DNA from: an uncultured Piscinibacter sp. | Lineage (GTDB): Bacteria; Pseudomonadota; Gammaproteobacteria; Burkholderiales; Burkholderiaceae_C | NCBI RefSeq assembly: GCF_937952055.1 | Contig: NZ_CALFYO010000007.1 | Span: forward strand, 1 to 37,797 | Direction: 5' to 3' | DNA length: 37,797 nt | In this document: piece after piece, positions 1 to 9,806 of the stretch | Position numbering within the stretch: the first letter of the stretch is position 1 | Layout: each line of letters begins with the position of its first letter | The notes under the pieces: generated by a model | The model's input: only the letters and a program-made list of their open reading frames with translations | What the model was told of the DNA's origin: nothing | Database searches by the model: none | Translations under genes and position numbers: made by a program

Positions 1-733
1 GGACGAAAAGAGCATCGGCCTGAGCGTTCTCTACAACTGGTAGGCCAACCGGCTCACGAAGGCAAGCCCACCGGGCAGGCACTCGAGGCCTTGTCGCTCA
101 ATTACTCCATGCTCGCGAATCTCGAGTCGTCGCCCGCGGAACGCGCGTTCGGATTGTGCTGGGTGATGCACATCATGGGCGACATCCACCAGCCCCTGCA
201 CGTCAGCGATTACTTCTCCAAGGATTACCCGACGGGCAACTCGGCGGCGACCCAGAGATACGTGATGGACCCTGTCACCAATTCACCCATCCCCCCTGCA
301 CATCCTGTGGGACAGCAATGTGCTTCGTATTCCGACCCTGGAGGAGGTGGATCGTCACGCGCAGGCCTACATGAAGAAGCATCCGCGCTCGTCCTATCCC
401 GAGTTGAAGGCGACGCCGATCACCGACCCGAAAGCCTTCGAGAAGTGGGCGAAGGAAAGCCACCAGGTGGCCGCGGACTGGGCTTACAACCTCACGACGC
501 TGCCCGATCCGAACAAGGACCAGCCCGCCGACAAGCTGGTTCAGAACATGATCAATTTCATCCTGAATGGCGTCTCGCCGGTGAAGGAGGCCCCGGCATT
601 GCCTCCCGGCTACTGGGACAGGCTGCAGAGCACGACGGAGCGGCGCCTGACGCTGGCCGGTTACCGGATCGCGGACCTGGTGTTCGCAGCCGCTGCCCAG
701 ATCGAAGGGCAAGCGAAGTTCATGGGGCGATGA
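1..733 (+). pseudogene. S1/P1-type nuclease, 5'-truncated by the window and frame-disrupted
   Basis: S1/P1 nucleases are secreted zinc-dependent enzymes that cut single-stranded nucleic acids. The middle of the protein reads in frame 1 with the zinc-site motif HIMGDIHQPLHV near 166-200. After a run of six C at 291-296 the homology moves to frame 2 (LHILWD at 296-313, then WAKESHQVAADWAY), running to a TGA at 731-733. One base fewer in the C run would restore NSPIPLHILWD. At the left edge frame 2 reads DEKSIGLSVLYNW, then a TAG at 41-43, then ANRLT, before the plausible homology moves to frame 1 (HEGKPTGQALEAL). I therefore infer at least one frameshift plus an in-frame stop. It could be a real pseudogene or an error-prone contig end. 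Family assignment is fairly secure; status is less so. Confidence 0.72.
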
Positions 734-809
734 GCCGCGTCAGCGGCCTCGTTCGACACACGGGGGTGAGCGGGGGACCCGCGTCCCTTGGCGCCATGAG
801 AGGAGAGTC

Positions 810-1697
810 GTGAGAACCACAGCACGATGGATGAGCCTGCTCGCAGGGGCGCTCGTCACGATCACTTTGACCGGGGGCTGCGCGCAAACCGCACCTTCCG
901 CGCCCGCCGGCAGGAATGTCGGCATCGGGTCGATTCCTAATCTGCGCGACCTGGGCGGCTACCGAACGGCCGATGGCAAGACCATCGCGAGCGGGCTCGT
1001 CTATCGCTCCAACCAACTGAGCGGCATCCCACCCGCCGACATGGAGAAGCTCGCCGCCCTCGGCCTGAAGAACGCATTCGACTTGCGCACCGCTGAGGAG
1101 CGCGACAAGCGTCCGGAGGAATTGCCGACAGGCGTCAAGTACGTCGTGCTCGACGTGCTTGCGGACTCGCCCGCCGCGGGGCCGGCGCAGCTGGAGAAGC
1201 TGATGACCAATCCGAAGCAGGCCAATGCGGAACTCGGCGGCGGCAAGGTGGTCGCTGCGTTCCAGGCGTCGTATCGCGAATTCATCGCGCTGCCGAGTGC
1301 AAGGCGCGAATTCAGCAAGCTCTACCAGTCGCTCGGTGACCGGCAGCAGGTGCCTGCACTCTTCCACTGCACGACCGGCAAGGACCGGACGGGGTGGGCG
1401 GCCGCCGCGTTCTTGTCATTGATGGGAGTGCCGAAGGAGCAGATATACGCGGACTACTTGCGCAGCAACGACTACATTCTTCCCGCCTACCAGAAGGCGA
1501 TCGACGGATTCGTCGCGGCTGGCGGCGACGCGGAGATCCCGAAGGCCATCCTGGGCGTGAAGAAGGAATACCTCGACGCCGCATTCGACGAGATGCAATC
1601 GAAGTACGGCACGATCGACAAGTACTTCGCTGACGGCCTTGGCATCGATGCCACGAAGCAGAAGGCCCTGCGCGAGCTGTACCTCGTCAAGAAATAG
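810..1697 (+). CDS. Exported tyrosine-protein-phosphatase-like lipoprotein (Y_phosphatase3 family)
   Basis: A 295-residue protein of the bacterial dual-specificity/tyrosine phosphatase group related to Y_phosphatase3. Near the N terminus it has the family signature IPNLRDLGGYRT, and the catalytic P-loop HCTTGKDRTG carries the CX5R nucleophile pair Cys187 and Arg193. Residues 1-24 form a signal peptide ending LTGGC, an imperfect lipobox, so it is probably a membrane-anchored periplasmic lipoprotein; simple secretion is the alternative. The start is GTG at 810, with AGGAGAG at 801-807 as ribosome binding site. It follows the broken S1/P1 nuclease by 76 bp and precedes two further small exported proteins on the same strand. 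The substrate cannot be deduced; relatives act on phosphotyrosine or phosphoinositides. Confidence 0.85.
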   Translation: MRTTARWMSLLAGALVTITLTGGCAQTAPSAPAGRNVGIGSIPNLRDLGGYRTADGKTIASGLVYRSNQLSGIPPADMEKLAALGLKNAFDLRTAEERDKRPEELPTGVKYVVLDVLADSPAAGPAQLEKLMTNPKQANAELGGGKVVAAFQASYREFIALPSARREFSKLYQSLGDRQQVPALFHCTTGKDRTGWAAAAFLSLMGVPKEQIYADYLRSNDYILPAYQKAIDGFVAAGGDAEIPKAILGVKKEYLDAAFDEMQSKYGTIDKYFADGLGIDATKQKALRELYLVKK

Positions 1698-1762
1698 GCG
1701 TGCGCTGGCAGACGCCATGCGCCGCGACCGACCTCACAGGCTCAACGATTCGGAGGACCGCG

Positions 1763-2140
1763 ATGTCTTGCAAGTTTCCCGCTCGAATGTCCATGCCGTT
1801 GCTCATCGCGGCGGCCATGGCTGCCATGCCAGCGCTGTCGCAGACCACGACCGTGATCAAGCAGGAGGTGGTTCCTCAGACCACCGTCGTGGTCAGGGCG
1901 GTGCCATCGGCGGCCGAGTGCGGGGCGCGCGCTGAACGGGCGGCGATGAACTCGGCCGGGGTCGCGGGCGGGGCAGTCGGCGGCAGCTTCGGCGGCGCGG
2001 CCTTCGGTGCAATCGTCGGAGGCAGCAAAGGAGCGGCCCGCGGGGCCGCCGCCGGGGCGGTCGTCGGCGGTATGGCCGGAGGGGCGCGGCGCAATGAGAT
2101 CTACAGGCGCGTCTACGACGATTGCATGAGAGGTTTGTGA
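1763..2140 (+). CDS. Glycine-zipper exported protein of unknown function
   Basis: A 125-residue protein. After a short N-terminal hydrophobic signal segment ending AMAAMPALSQ it has a linker rich in Val and Thr, then a long Gly/Ala stretch (about residues 60-105) with repeated GxxxG spacing such as GGAVGGSFGGAAFGAIVGG. This is typical of glycine-zipper outer-membrane-associated proteins. The C terminus is charged (RRNEIYRRVYDDCMRGL), and a Cys there could pair with the Cys in the linker. I chose ATG 1763 over the longer start at 1700 because GGAGG at 1752-1756 precedes it at good spacing and the signal peptide then begins at the N terminus. It lies 32 bp before the HdeA-like gene, suggesting co-transcription. 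Role unknown; such proteins are often induced by envelope stress. Confidence 0.75.
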   Translation: MSCKFPARMSMPLLIAAAMAAMPALSQTTTVIKQEVVPQTTVVVRAVPSAAECGARAERAAMNSAGVAGGAVGGSFGGAAFGAIVGGSKGAARGAAAGAVVGGMAGGARRNEIYRRVYDDCMRGL

Positions 2141-2172
2141 TCGACAACCCGTCATCCGAAAAGGAGATCTGA

Positions 2173-2484
2173 ATGTTCAAGAAGAAAGTTGCTGTCGCAG
2201 CATTTGCGGCCTTGTCTGTCGCTGCGATGAACGCCTCGGCTGCCGATCAACCGAGCCAGAACGCGAGGGACCTGAAGGACCATAGCTGCAAGGACCTCAT
2301 GCGACTGTCGGGACAGGACCGCGATGTCGCCCTGGCGCTGGCGCACGGCTACGTGCTCGGCAAGAAGGGCACCACGAAGTACGAGATCGACAAGCTGGCG
2401 CAGATCACCGACAAGTTCATCGATCACTGTCTCGATAACCCGAAGGACAATGCGATGGCGGCGTTCGAGAAGATCGCGAAGTAA
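2173..2484 (+). CDS. HdeA/HdeB-family periplasmic acid-stress chaperone-like protein
   Basis: A 103-residue preprotein. Residues 1-23 are a signal peptide (ends NASA, cleavage before AD). The mature part matches the HdeA/HdeB fold: CKDLMRLSGQDRDVALALAHGY, then a helical part with TDKFIDHCLDNP. The two cysteines, Cys39 and Cys86, fit the single conserved disulfide of HdeA. In enterobacteria HdeA and HdeB unfold at low pH and keep periplasmic proteins from aggregating; whether this homologue acts at low pH is not known. The ribosome binding site AAGGAGA lies at 2160-2166. It is the last gene of the short exported-protein run that begins at 810. Confidence 0.82.
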   Translation: MFKKKVAVAAFAALSVAAMNASAADQPSQNARDLKDHSCKDLMRLSGQDRDVALALAHGYVLGKKGTTKYEIDKLAQITDKFIDHCLDNPKDNAMAAFEKIAK

Positions 2485-2560
2485 TCCGACGGCCCCGTCG
2501 GCCCTTGGGACAGCGGACGCGACACGGGAGCGCGAAGCGCGGCAAGGGGGAGCGGGAGGC

Positions 2561-2566
2561 TAGAAT
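2561..2566 (+). promoter_or_regulatory. -10 element of the tRNA-Gly promoter
   Basis: TAGAAT lies 11 nt before the first base of the mature tRNA, which places transcription start a few bases upstream of it. No good -35 hexamer is visible at normal spacing. The same TAGAAT form precedes alaS and parE in this window. Confidence 0.5.
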
Positions 2567-2577
2567 ATCCGCCTGCT

Positions 2578-2651
2578 GCGGGTGTAGTTCAATGGCAGAA
2601 CGGCAGCTTCCCAAGCTTCATACGAGGGTTCGATTCCCTTCACCCGCTCCA
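2578..2651 (+). tRNA. tRNA-Gly, anticodon CCC, with encoded CCA
   Basis: A 74-nt gene with acceptor arm GCGGGTG pairing with CACCCGC, discriminator T, and encoded CCA. The T arm is standard (GAGGG / TTCGATT / CCCTT). The anticodon loop TTCCCAA gives anticodon CCC, reading GGG. It is close to the E. coli glyU gene. The anticodon stem reads GCAGC on the 5' side and GCTTC on the 3' side, so four pairs form but position 28-42 is a C-U mismatch. The gene stands alone between the HdeA-like gene and a 10-bp hairpin. Confidence 0.93.
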
Positions 2652-2663
2652 CGATTCGCCGTC

Positions 2664-2687
2664 CAGAGGGCCCGCCAGGGCCCTCTG
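2664..2687 (+). terminator. Hairpin after tRNA-Gly (terminator-like)
   Basis: Perfect 10-bp inverted repeat CAGAGGGCCC / GGGCCCTCTG with the 4-nt loop GCCA, starting 12 nt after the tRNA CCA end. There is no run of T after it (TCGCAT follows), so it may act as a weak or factor-assisted terminator or a 3' processing barrier. Confidence 0.6.
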
Positions 2688-2710
2688 TCGCATCCGGAGA
2701 GAGCCGCGCC

Positions 2711-3577
2711 ATGAGCCTCGAATCGCTGCGTGTGCTGGTGCCCGAGTTGCTGCGCGATGTCGTGCAGGCATCGCTGGCCGTCTCCAGCGCCGGGCCGTTC
2801 GAGGTGGTCGCGTTTCCCCCGGGTTCATCCTTTGACGCCGGCGACGTCGACGCCGTGCTGCTGCCTCAAAGCTCCGGGCTGGCCGACCTGCCCGCCGATG
2901 CGGCTGCGACGGCGCTGGTGGTGGTGGCCGAAGGGGACGATGCCGCGCCGCTGATCGCCTGGCTGCGCCAGGGCGCGGCCGATGTGGTCGGCGCGCACGA
3001 CCTGCGATCGCCGGGTTTCGGTGCGCGCGTTCGCGTCGCCGTCGAGCGCCGCCGCATCGAGCGCGAGGCTCGCCAGGCCTATGCCACCGATCTGGCCACC
3101 GGCTTGCCGCACCGGCAGCAGCTGGTGGAGCACATGAGCCACCTGATCGCGCTGCGCGAGCGCCAGCCGGCGCCGATGGCGGTGCTGGTGCTGCGCGTGG
3201 AGGGCTTCGGAACTGTCACGGCGCGCTTCGGGCGCGAGTCGGCCAACGTGCTGCGCCGCAAGCTGGCAGTTCGTCTGCGCGCGGGTGTGCGCGCGAGCGA
3301 CGTGGTCGCGTCGCTCGGCGAAGACAGCTATGCGGTGCTGCTGGCGGCGCTGCTCGCGCCGGGCGACGCGGCGCATGTGGGTGCCAAGCTGCTCACGATG
3401 CTGCGCTCGCCCTTCCAGGTGGCCGGACAGGAAGTGGCACTCGCCGCGGCGCTCGGCGTCGCCCTGCACCTGCGCGATGGCGCCAAGCCCGAGGTGCTGC
3501 TGGCACGCGCGAGCGCGCTGGCCGCCGCGGCGCCCGCCGAAGGCCGCCTCACCGGCGCGGCGGCCAACGACGGCTGA
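2711..3577 (+). CDS. Degenerate GGDEF-domain protein with N-terminal receiver-like domain
   Basis: A 288-residue soluble protein. Residues 1-125 look like a receiver or pseudo-receiver alpha/beta domain (alternating strands such as ALVVVAEGDDAAPLIAWLRQ) without a clear phospho-acceptor motif. Residues 130-275 resemble a diguanylate cyclase domain: the DxxTGLPHRQQL entry (DLATGLPHRQQL) and a central MAVLVLRVEGFGTVTARFG segment. The signature GG(D/E)EF loop is GEDSY at residues 203-207, so the catalytic loop is not intact. GGDEF domains normally make cyclic di-GMP; here I infer a non-catalytic GTP- or c-di-GMP-sensing or structural role. The start ATG follows a weak purine-rich site (GGAGAGAG). 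The gene ends 3 bp before the convergent gabD. Confidence 0.72.
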   Translation: MSLESLRVLVPELLRDVVQASLAVSSAGPFEVVAFPPGSSFDAGDVDAVLLPQSSGLADLPADAAATALVVVAEGDDAAPLIAWLRQGAADVVGAHDLRSPGFGARVRVAVERRRIEREARQAYATDLATGLPHRQQLVEHMSHLIALRERQPAPMAVLVLRVEGFGTVTARFGRESANVLRRKLAVRLRAGVRASDVVASLGEDSYAVLLAALLAPGDAAHVGAKLLTMLRSPFQVAGQEVALAAALGVALHLRDGAKPEVLLARASALAAAAPAEGRLTGAAANDG

Positions 3578-3580
3578 GCG

Positions 3581-5059
3581 TCACTTCAGGATGTCGCCCA
3601 GGCAGAGGTACTTGATCTCGACATAGTCGTCGATGCCGTGGTGCGAACCCTCGCGCCCCAGGCCCGACTGCTTCACGCCACCGAAGGGCACCTCGGCGGT
3701 GGAGATCAGGCCGGTGTTGATGCCGACCATGCCGTACTCCAGCGCCTCGCCGACGCGGAAGATGCGGCCGATGTCGCGGCTGTAGAAATAGCTCGCCAGG
3801 CCGAACTCGGTGTCGTTGGCCATCGCGATGGCCTCTTCCTCGGTCTTGAAGCGGAACACGGGGGCCACCGGGCCGAAGGTCTCCTCCTTCGCGCACAGCA
3901 TGTCGCCGGTGACGTCGGCCAGCACGGTCGGGGTGTAGAAGCGCTCGCCGATCTTGGTGCCGCCCACCACGACCTTGGCGCCCTTGCTCAGCGCATCCGC
4001 GACGTGCCGCTCCACCTTGCCGATCGCCTGGTCGTCGATCAGCGGGCCCTGGTTCACGCCCGCTTCGAAGCCGCTGCCGACCTTGATGCCCTTGGCCTTC
4101 TCGGCCAGCTTGGCGACGAAGGTGTCATAGACGCTGTCCTGCACGTAGAGGCGGTTCGCGCACACACAGGTCTGCCCGGCATTGCGGTACTTGCTGACCA
4201 TCGCGCCCTCGACGGCGCTGTCGATGTCGGCATCGTCGAAGACGATGAAGGGCGCGTTGCCGCCGAGCTCGAGGCTGAGCTTCTTGACCGTCGGCGCGCA
4301 TTGCGCGGCGAGAATGCGGCCGACCTCGGTGGAGCCGGTGAAGGACAGGTGGCGCACGATGTCGCTCGCGCACAGCACCTTGCCCACGGCGATGGAGTTG
4401 GGCCCGTCGGCGGTGATGACGTTGAGCACACCGGCCGGCATGCCGGCCCGCTGCGCCAGCTCGGCCACGGCCAGCGCCGACAACGGCGTCTGCTCGGCCG
4501 GCTTGATCACCACCGGGCAGCCGGCGGCCAGCGCCGGCGCGACCTTGCGCGTGATCATCGCGATCGGGAAGTTCCACGGCGTGATCGCTGCGCAGACGCC
4601 CATCGCCTGCTTGATGACGAGGTAGCGCTTGTTGCCGTCGGTGGTCGGGATGGTCTCGCCGTAGATGCGCTTGGCTTCCTCGGCAAACCACTCGAGGAAG
4701 CTGGCACCGTAGCCGACTTCGCCCTTTGCCTCGGCCAGCGGCTTGCCCTGCTCGGCGGTCATGATGCGGGCCAGGTCGTCGGCATGCTGGTGGAGCAGGC
4801 GGAACCAGGCCATCAGGATGGCGGCGCGTTCCTTGGCGGTCTTGCCGCGCCAGGCCGGCCAGACTTTCTCGGCCGCCTTCAGCGCGGCCTCGGCCTCGGC
4901 CGGGCCGAGGTTGGCGACGTCGGCGAGCTTCTGCCCGGTGGCCGGGTCGTGCACGTCGAAGCGGCTGCTGCCGGCGACCCATTCGCCGTTGATGAGGGCG
5001 TTGGTCTTCAGCAGCGAGGCGTCGGCCAGGGTGGCCAGCGGTGAGGTTTTCATGTCCAT
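3581..5059 (-). CDS. gabD: NAD(P)-dependent succinate-semialdehyde dehydrogenase
   Basis: A 492-residue aldehyde dehydrogenase of the GabD branch, which oxidises succinate semialdehyde to succinate at the end of GABA degradation. Family hallmarks: ITPWNFPIAMITRKVAPAL (cofactor region), FTGSTEVGR, the general-base motif LELGG (Glu about 264), the catalytic GQTCVCANR (nucleophile Cys298, second Cys300), and KEETFGPVAPVFRF near the C terminus. Length matches the family (about 480-490). The start is ATG 5059, with CCGGAG 7 nt upstream; an alternative in-frame ATG is 5053. It is divergent from alaS across 78 bp and convergent with the GGDEF gene. No gabT or gabP is adjacent, so the physiological substrate is inferred from family only. 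Confidence 0.92.
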   Translation of the reverse strand: MDMKTSPLATLADASLLKTNALINGEWVAGSSRFDVHDPATGQKLADVANLGPAEAEAALKAAEKVWPAWRGKTAKERAAILMAWFRLLHQHADDLARIMTAEQGKPLAEAKGEVGYGASFLEWFAEEAKRIYGETIPTTDGNKRYLVIKQAMGVCAAITPWNFPIAMITRKVAPALAAGCPVVIKPAEQTPLSALAVAELAQRAGMPAGVLNVITADGPNSIAVGKVLCASDIVRHLSFTGSTEVGRILAAQCAPTVKKLSLELGGNAPFIVFDDADIDSAVEGAMVSKYRNAGQTCVCANRLYVQDSVYDTFVAKLAEKAKGIKVGSGFEAGVNQGPLIDDQAIGKVERHVADALSKGAKVVVGGTKIGERFYTPTVLADVTGDMLCAKEETFGPVAPVFRFKTEEEAIAMANDTEFGLASYFYSRDIGRIFRVGEALEYGMVGINTGLISTAEVPFGGVKQSGLGREGSHHGIDDYVEIKYLCLGDILK

Positions 5060-5123
5060 GCGCAGTCTCCGGAGTGCAGCCCGCCACTTTACTGCGGCGG
5101 GCCGGCGGCCGAGGTGCCCCCGG

Positions 5124-5129
5124 TAGAAT
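5124..5129 (+). promoter_or_regulatory. -10 element of alaS, nearly leaderless
   Basis: TAGAAT ends exactly 8 nt before the alaS ATG, so initiation at the usual distance falls within a base or two of the start codon. No Shine-Dalgarno sequence fits in the gap. The -35 region is GC-rich and not recognisable. Confidence 0.45.
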
Positions 5130-5137
5130 TCCGCTTC

Positions 5138-7760
<2,623 letters not shown>

Positions 7761-7765
<5 letters not shown>

Positions 7766-7776
7766 GCGTGCTCAGG
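7761..7776. repeat. Palindrome spanning both stop codons of alaS and the ChaN gene
   Basis: CCTGAGC GT GCTCAGG: perfect 7-bp arms around 2 nt. The TGA in the left arm ends alaS (7763-7765) and the TCA in the right arm is the reverse-strand stop of the ChaN-like gene (7772-7774). It could act as a bidirectional RNA 3'-end hairpin; no T-run flanks it. Confidence 0.6.
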
Positions 7777-8551
7777 ATCGCCCGGGCGGATGGCGCAGCC
7801 GCTCGGCCAGGCCTTCGCAAGGGTCCGGACGCGGCGTGAGGCGCGCCGCGCGCAACTCGTCGGCGGCGAGACCGTGGCTCTCGGGCCCGAAGATCACCAC
7901 GTGCACGCGGGGGGCGCCATGGCGCAGCGCCAGGTGCAGGGGCACGCCGCGGTCGCGCGAGGCATGCTGCGCGCCGGTGAGCAGCACCACGCGCTGGCCG
8001 GGGCGCACGGCGCCGGCGACAGTCTCCGCCATGGCCTGATCGCGCGCGATCTGTATGCGCACCATGCCGGGCTCCTGCGCCGGCGGCAGCAGATCGCAGT
8101 GACCCTCGCGCACCGCGGCGGCGAGCTTCGCGCGCACCGGCGCGTCGACGAGTGCTTCGCGGCTGGCGTCGCCCATGGTGTCGCGAAGCCGAGAGCGCGG
8201 CAGGTTGCCGCCCAGCACGGGCACGCCGGCACGCACCGCGGCCATCACCACCTCTTCGTAGACCGACCAGGTCCAGCCCGACCAGGCGAGTGCGCCACGC
8301 ACGCCGGCGGCATCCGCGTCGCGCGGCAGCCCGGCCGTGCTGCGGCCCTGTTCCGCCATCTCGATCACCAGCGCGGCCAGCCGGCCCTCGGCCGCGAGCC
8401 GGGTGACGGTGCGTGCGGTCTGGCGCTGGTGGTCGGGTTGGTCGTGCTGTTCGCCAAAGATCAGCACCTCGGCGTCGGGCAAGGGCGGGGGCGGCGCGAC
8501 GCAGGCGGCCAGGAGCAGCAGGGCGGCGAAGGGGAGCAGGTGCGACTTCAT
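7772..8551 (-). CDS. ChaN-family (haem-binding-like) lipoprotein
   Basis: A 259-residue lipoprotein. Residues 1-17 are a signal peptide ending in the lipobox LLAAC, with a proline-rich tether after Cys17. The rest matches the ChaN/DUF399 domain: the GEQHDQPDHQ motif, then ALVIEMAEQGRS, SVYEEVVMAAV, and the later LLTGAQHASRDRGVP. Campylobacter ChaN binds haem and links to iron acquisition; function in betaproteobacteria is not established. It is the last of a same-strand run (egtD, antiporter, ybdK, this gene), separated from ybdK by 124 bp that hold only a short inverted repeat, so it may have its own promoter. It converges on alaS with 6 bp between the stops. Confidence 0.8.
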   Translation of the reverse strand: MKSHLLPFAALLLLAACVAPPPPLPDAEVLIFGEQHDQPDHQRQTARTVTRLAAEGRLAALVIEMAEQGRSTAGLPRDADAAGVRGALAWSGWTWSVYEEVVMAAVRAGVPVLGGNLPRSRLRDTMGDASREALVDAPVRAKLAAAVREGHCDLLPPAQEPGMVRIQIARDQAMAETVAGAVRPGQRVVLLTGAQHASRDRGVPLHLALRHGAPRVHVVIFGPESHGLAADELRAARLTPRPDPCEGLAERLRHPPGRS

Positions 8552-8663
8552 CGGGCCAGCATACGATAGCCGCGGGAGGTCCGCCGCCGTTGAGCATCGC
8601 CAGCCGATGCGCCACGCCGCGCGATGCCGCCGCCTGCGCGACGGCGCGGCCGCAATCGATCCC

Positions 8664-8680
8664 GCTGACGGGGCGTCAGC
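8664..8680 (-). repeat. Inverted repeat at the 3' end of ybdK
   Basis: GCTGACG GGG CGTCAGC, perfect 7-bp arms with a 3-nt loop; the reverse-strand ybdK stop (8676-8678) lies in one arm. It may terminate ybdK transcripts or protect their 3' end. The remaining bases up to the ChaN start at 8551 show no gene. Confidence 0.45.
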
Positions 8681-9794
8681 TTTCGCCCATCCAGCGCCGC
8701 GCCGAGGCTTCCACCACGGCCGACAGCGGCCGACCGGCGCCGCGCAAGCCGCGCAGCCACTGCGCGTCGTTGCCGGCGAACAGGCTCTCGCGGATCAGGT
8801 TGCTCGCGTCCAGCGCCTGCAGGTCCAGCGCATGCTCGTCGATGCGCGCCAGCGTGCGCAGGATGTCGTCGCGCAGGCGTTGGCGCTCCTTGGTCTTGGG
8901 GTCGACGATCTCGCCGTCCAGCCCGAAGCGGCAGGCCTGGAAGCGGTTGAAGGTGTAGACGAGGTAGTCGTCCTCGGCCGGCTCGAACGGCTTCTGCTCG
9001 CGCAGGTAGCGGCAGATGCACTGCAGGTAGCAGGCCAGCGCGGCCGCCTTCTCGACCGTCAGCGGCGTGTCGCAGACGCGCAGCTCGATCGTGCCGTACT
9101 CGGGCTTGGGGCGGATGTCCCAGTAGAAGTCCTTCATCGACTGCACGACGCCGGTGCTGGTCATCTTGTCGAAGTAGTGTCCGAACTCGTCCCAGGACAG
9201 GCAGAAAGGCGCGCGTCCCGACAGCGGGAAGGCGAACACCGAGTTGAGTCGCGCCGAGTCGAACCCGGTGTCCACGCCCTGAACGAAAGGCGAGGAGGCC
9301 GACAGTGCGATGAAGTGCGGCACGTAGCGCGACAGCGCGTGCAGCAGCCACAGCGCCCGGTCGCCGTCCTCGCAGCCGACGTGCACATGCTGGCCGAACA
9401 CGGTGAACTGCTTGGCCAGGTAGCCGTACAGTTCGCTGATGTAGTGGAAGCGCTCGCCGGGGAAGATCTTCTGCTGGCTCCAGTGCTGGTAGGCGTGCGT
9501 GCCGCCGCCGGCGATGCCGATGTTGAGCTTGCGCGCGCCGCGCGCGAGCTGGTCGCGCAGGTCGCGCAACTCGGCGAGCAGCGTCGCGTGCTGGCGCTGG
9601 ATCGAGGTGCCGATCTCGATCATGCTGCGCGTGATCTCCGGTTTGACGTCCCAGTCGCCGCTGTGGCCCTTGAGCACCCGAAGCAGGTCCTCGGCCTGGG
9701 GGGCGAGGTCGAAATCGTGCGTGCTGACGAGCTGCAGTTCCAGCTCGACGCCCAGCGTCAACGGCTGCGATACGGTGAAGTCTTGCAGGGCCAT
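8676..9794 (-). CDS. ybdK: YbdK-family carboxylate-amine ligase (GCS2, glutamate--cysteine ligase type 2)
   Basis: A 372-residue member of the GCS2 superfamily, which forms gamma-glutamyl amide bonds using ATP; E. coli YbdK has weak glutamate-cysteine ligase activity and the mycobacterial relative EgtA feeds ergothioneine synthesis. Visible motifs: the N-terminal LGVELELQLV (metal-binding Glu residues), MIEIGTS, GGGTHAYQHW, the FGQHVHVGCEDGDRA histidine motif, and the RPKPEYGTIELRVCDTPLT segment near the active-site end. Length is normal. It follows the antiporter gene by 12 bp, which points to co-transcription with it and probably with egtD. The true substrate is not deducible; a low-molecular-weight thiol role is inferred from context. 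Confidence 0.9.
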   Translation of the reverse strand: MALQDFTVSQPLTLGVELELQLVSTHDFDLAPQAEDLLRVLKGHSGDWDVKPEITRSMIEIGTSIQRQHATLLAELRDLRDQLARGARKLNIGIAGGGTHAYQHWSQQKIFPGERFHYISELYGYLAKQFTVFGQHVHVGCEDGDRALWLLHALSRYVPHFIALSASSPFVQGVDTGFDSARLNSVFAFPLSGRAPFCLSWDEFGHYFDKMTSTGVVQSMKDFYWDIRPKPEYGTIELRVCDTPLTVEKAAALACYLQCICRYLREQKPFEPAEDDYLVYTFNRFQACRFGLDGEIVDPKTKERQRLRDDILRTLARIDEHALDLQALDASNLIRESLFAGNDAQWLRGLRGAGRPLSAVVEASARRWMGES

Positions 9795-9806
9795 CGGCGT
9801 CGGGCC

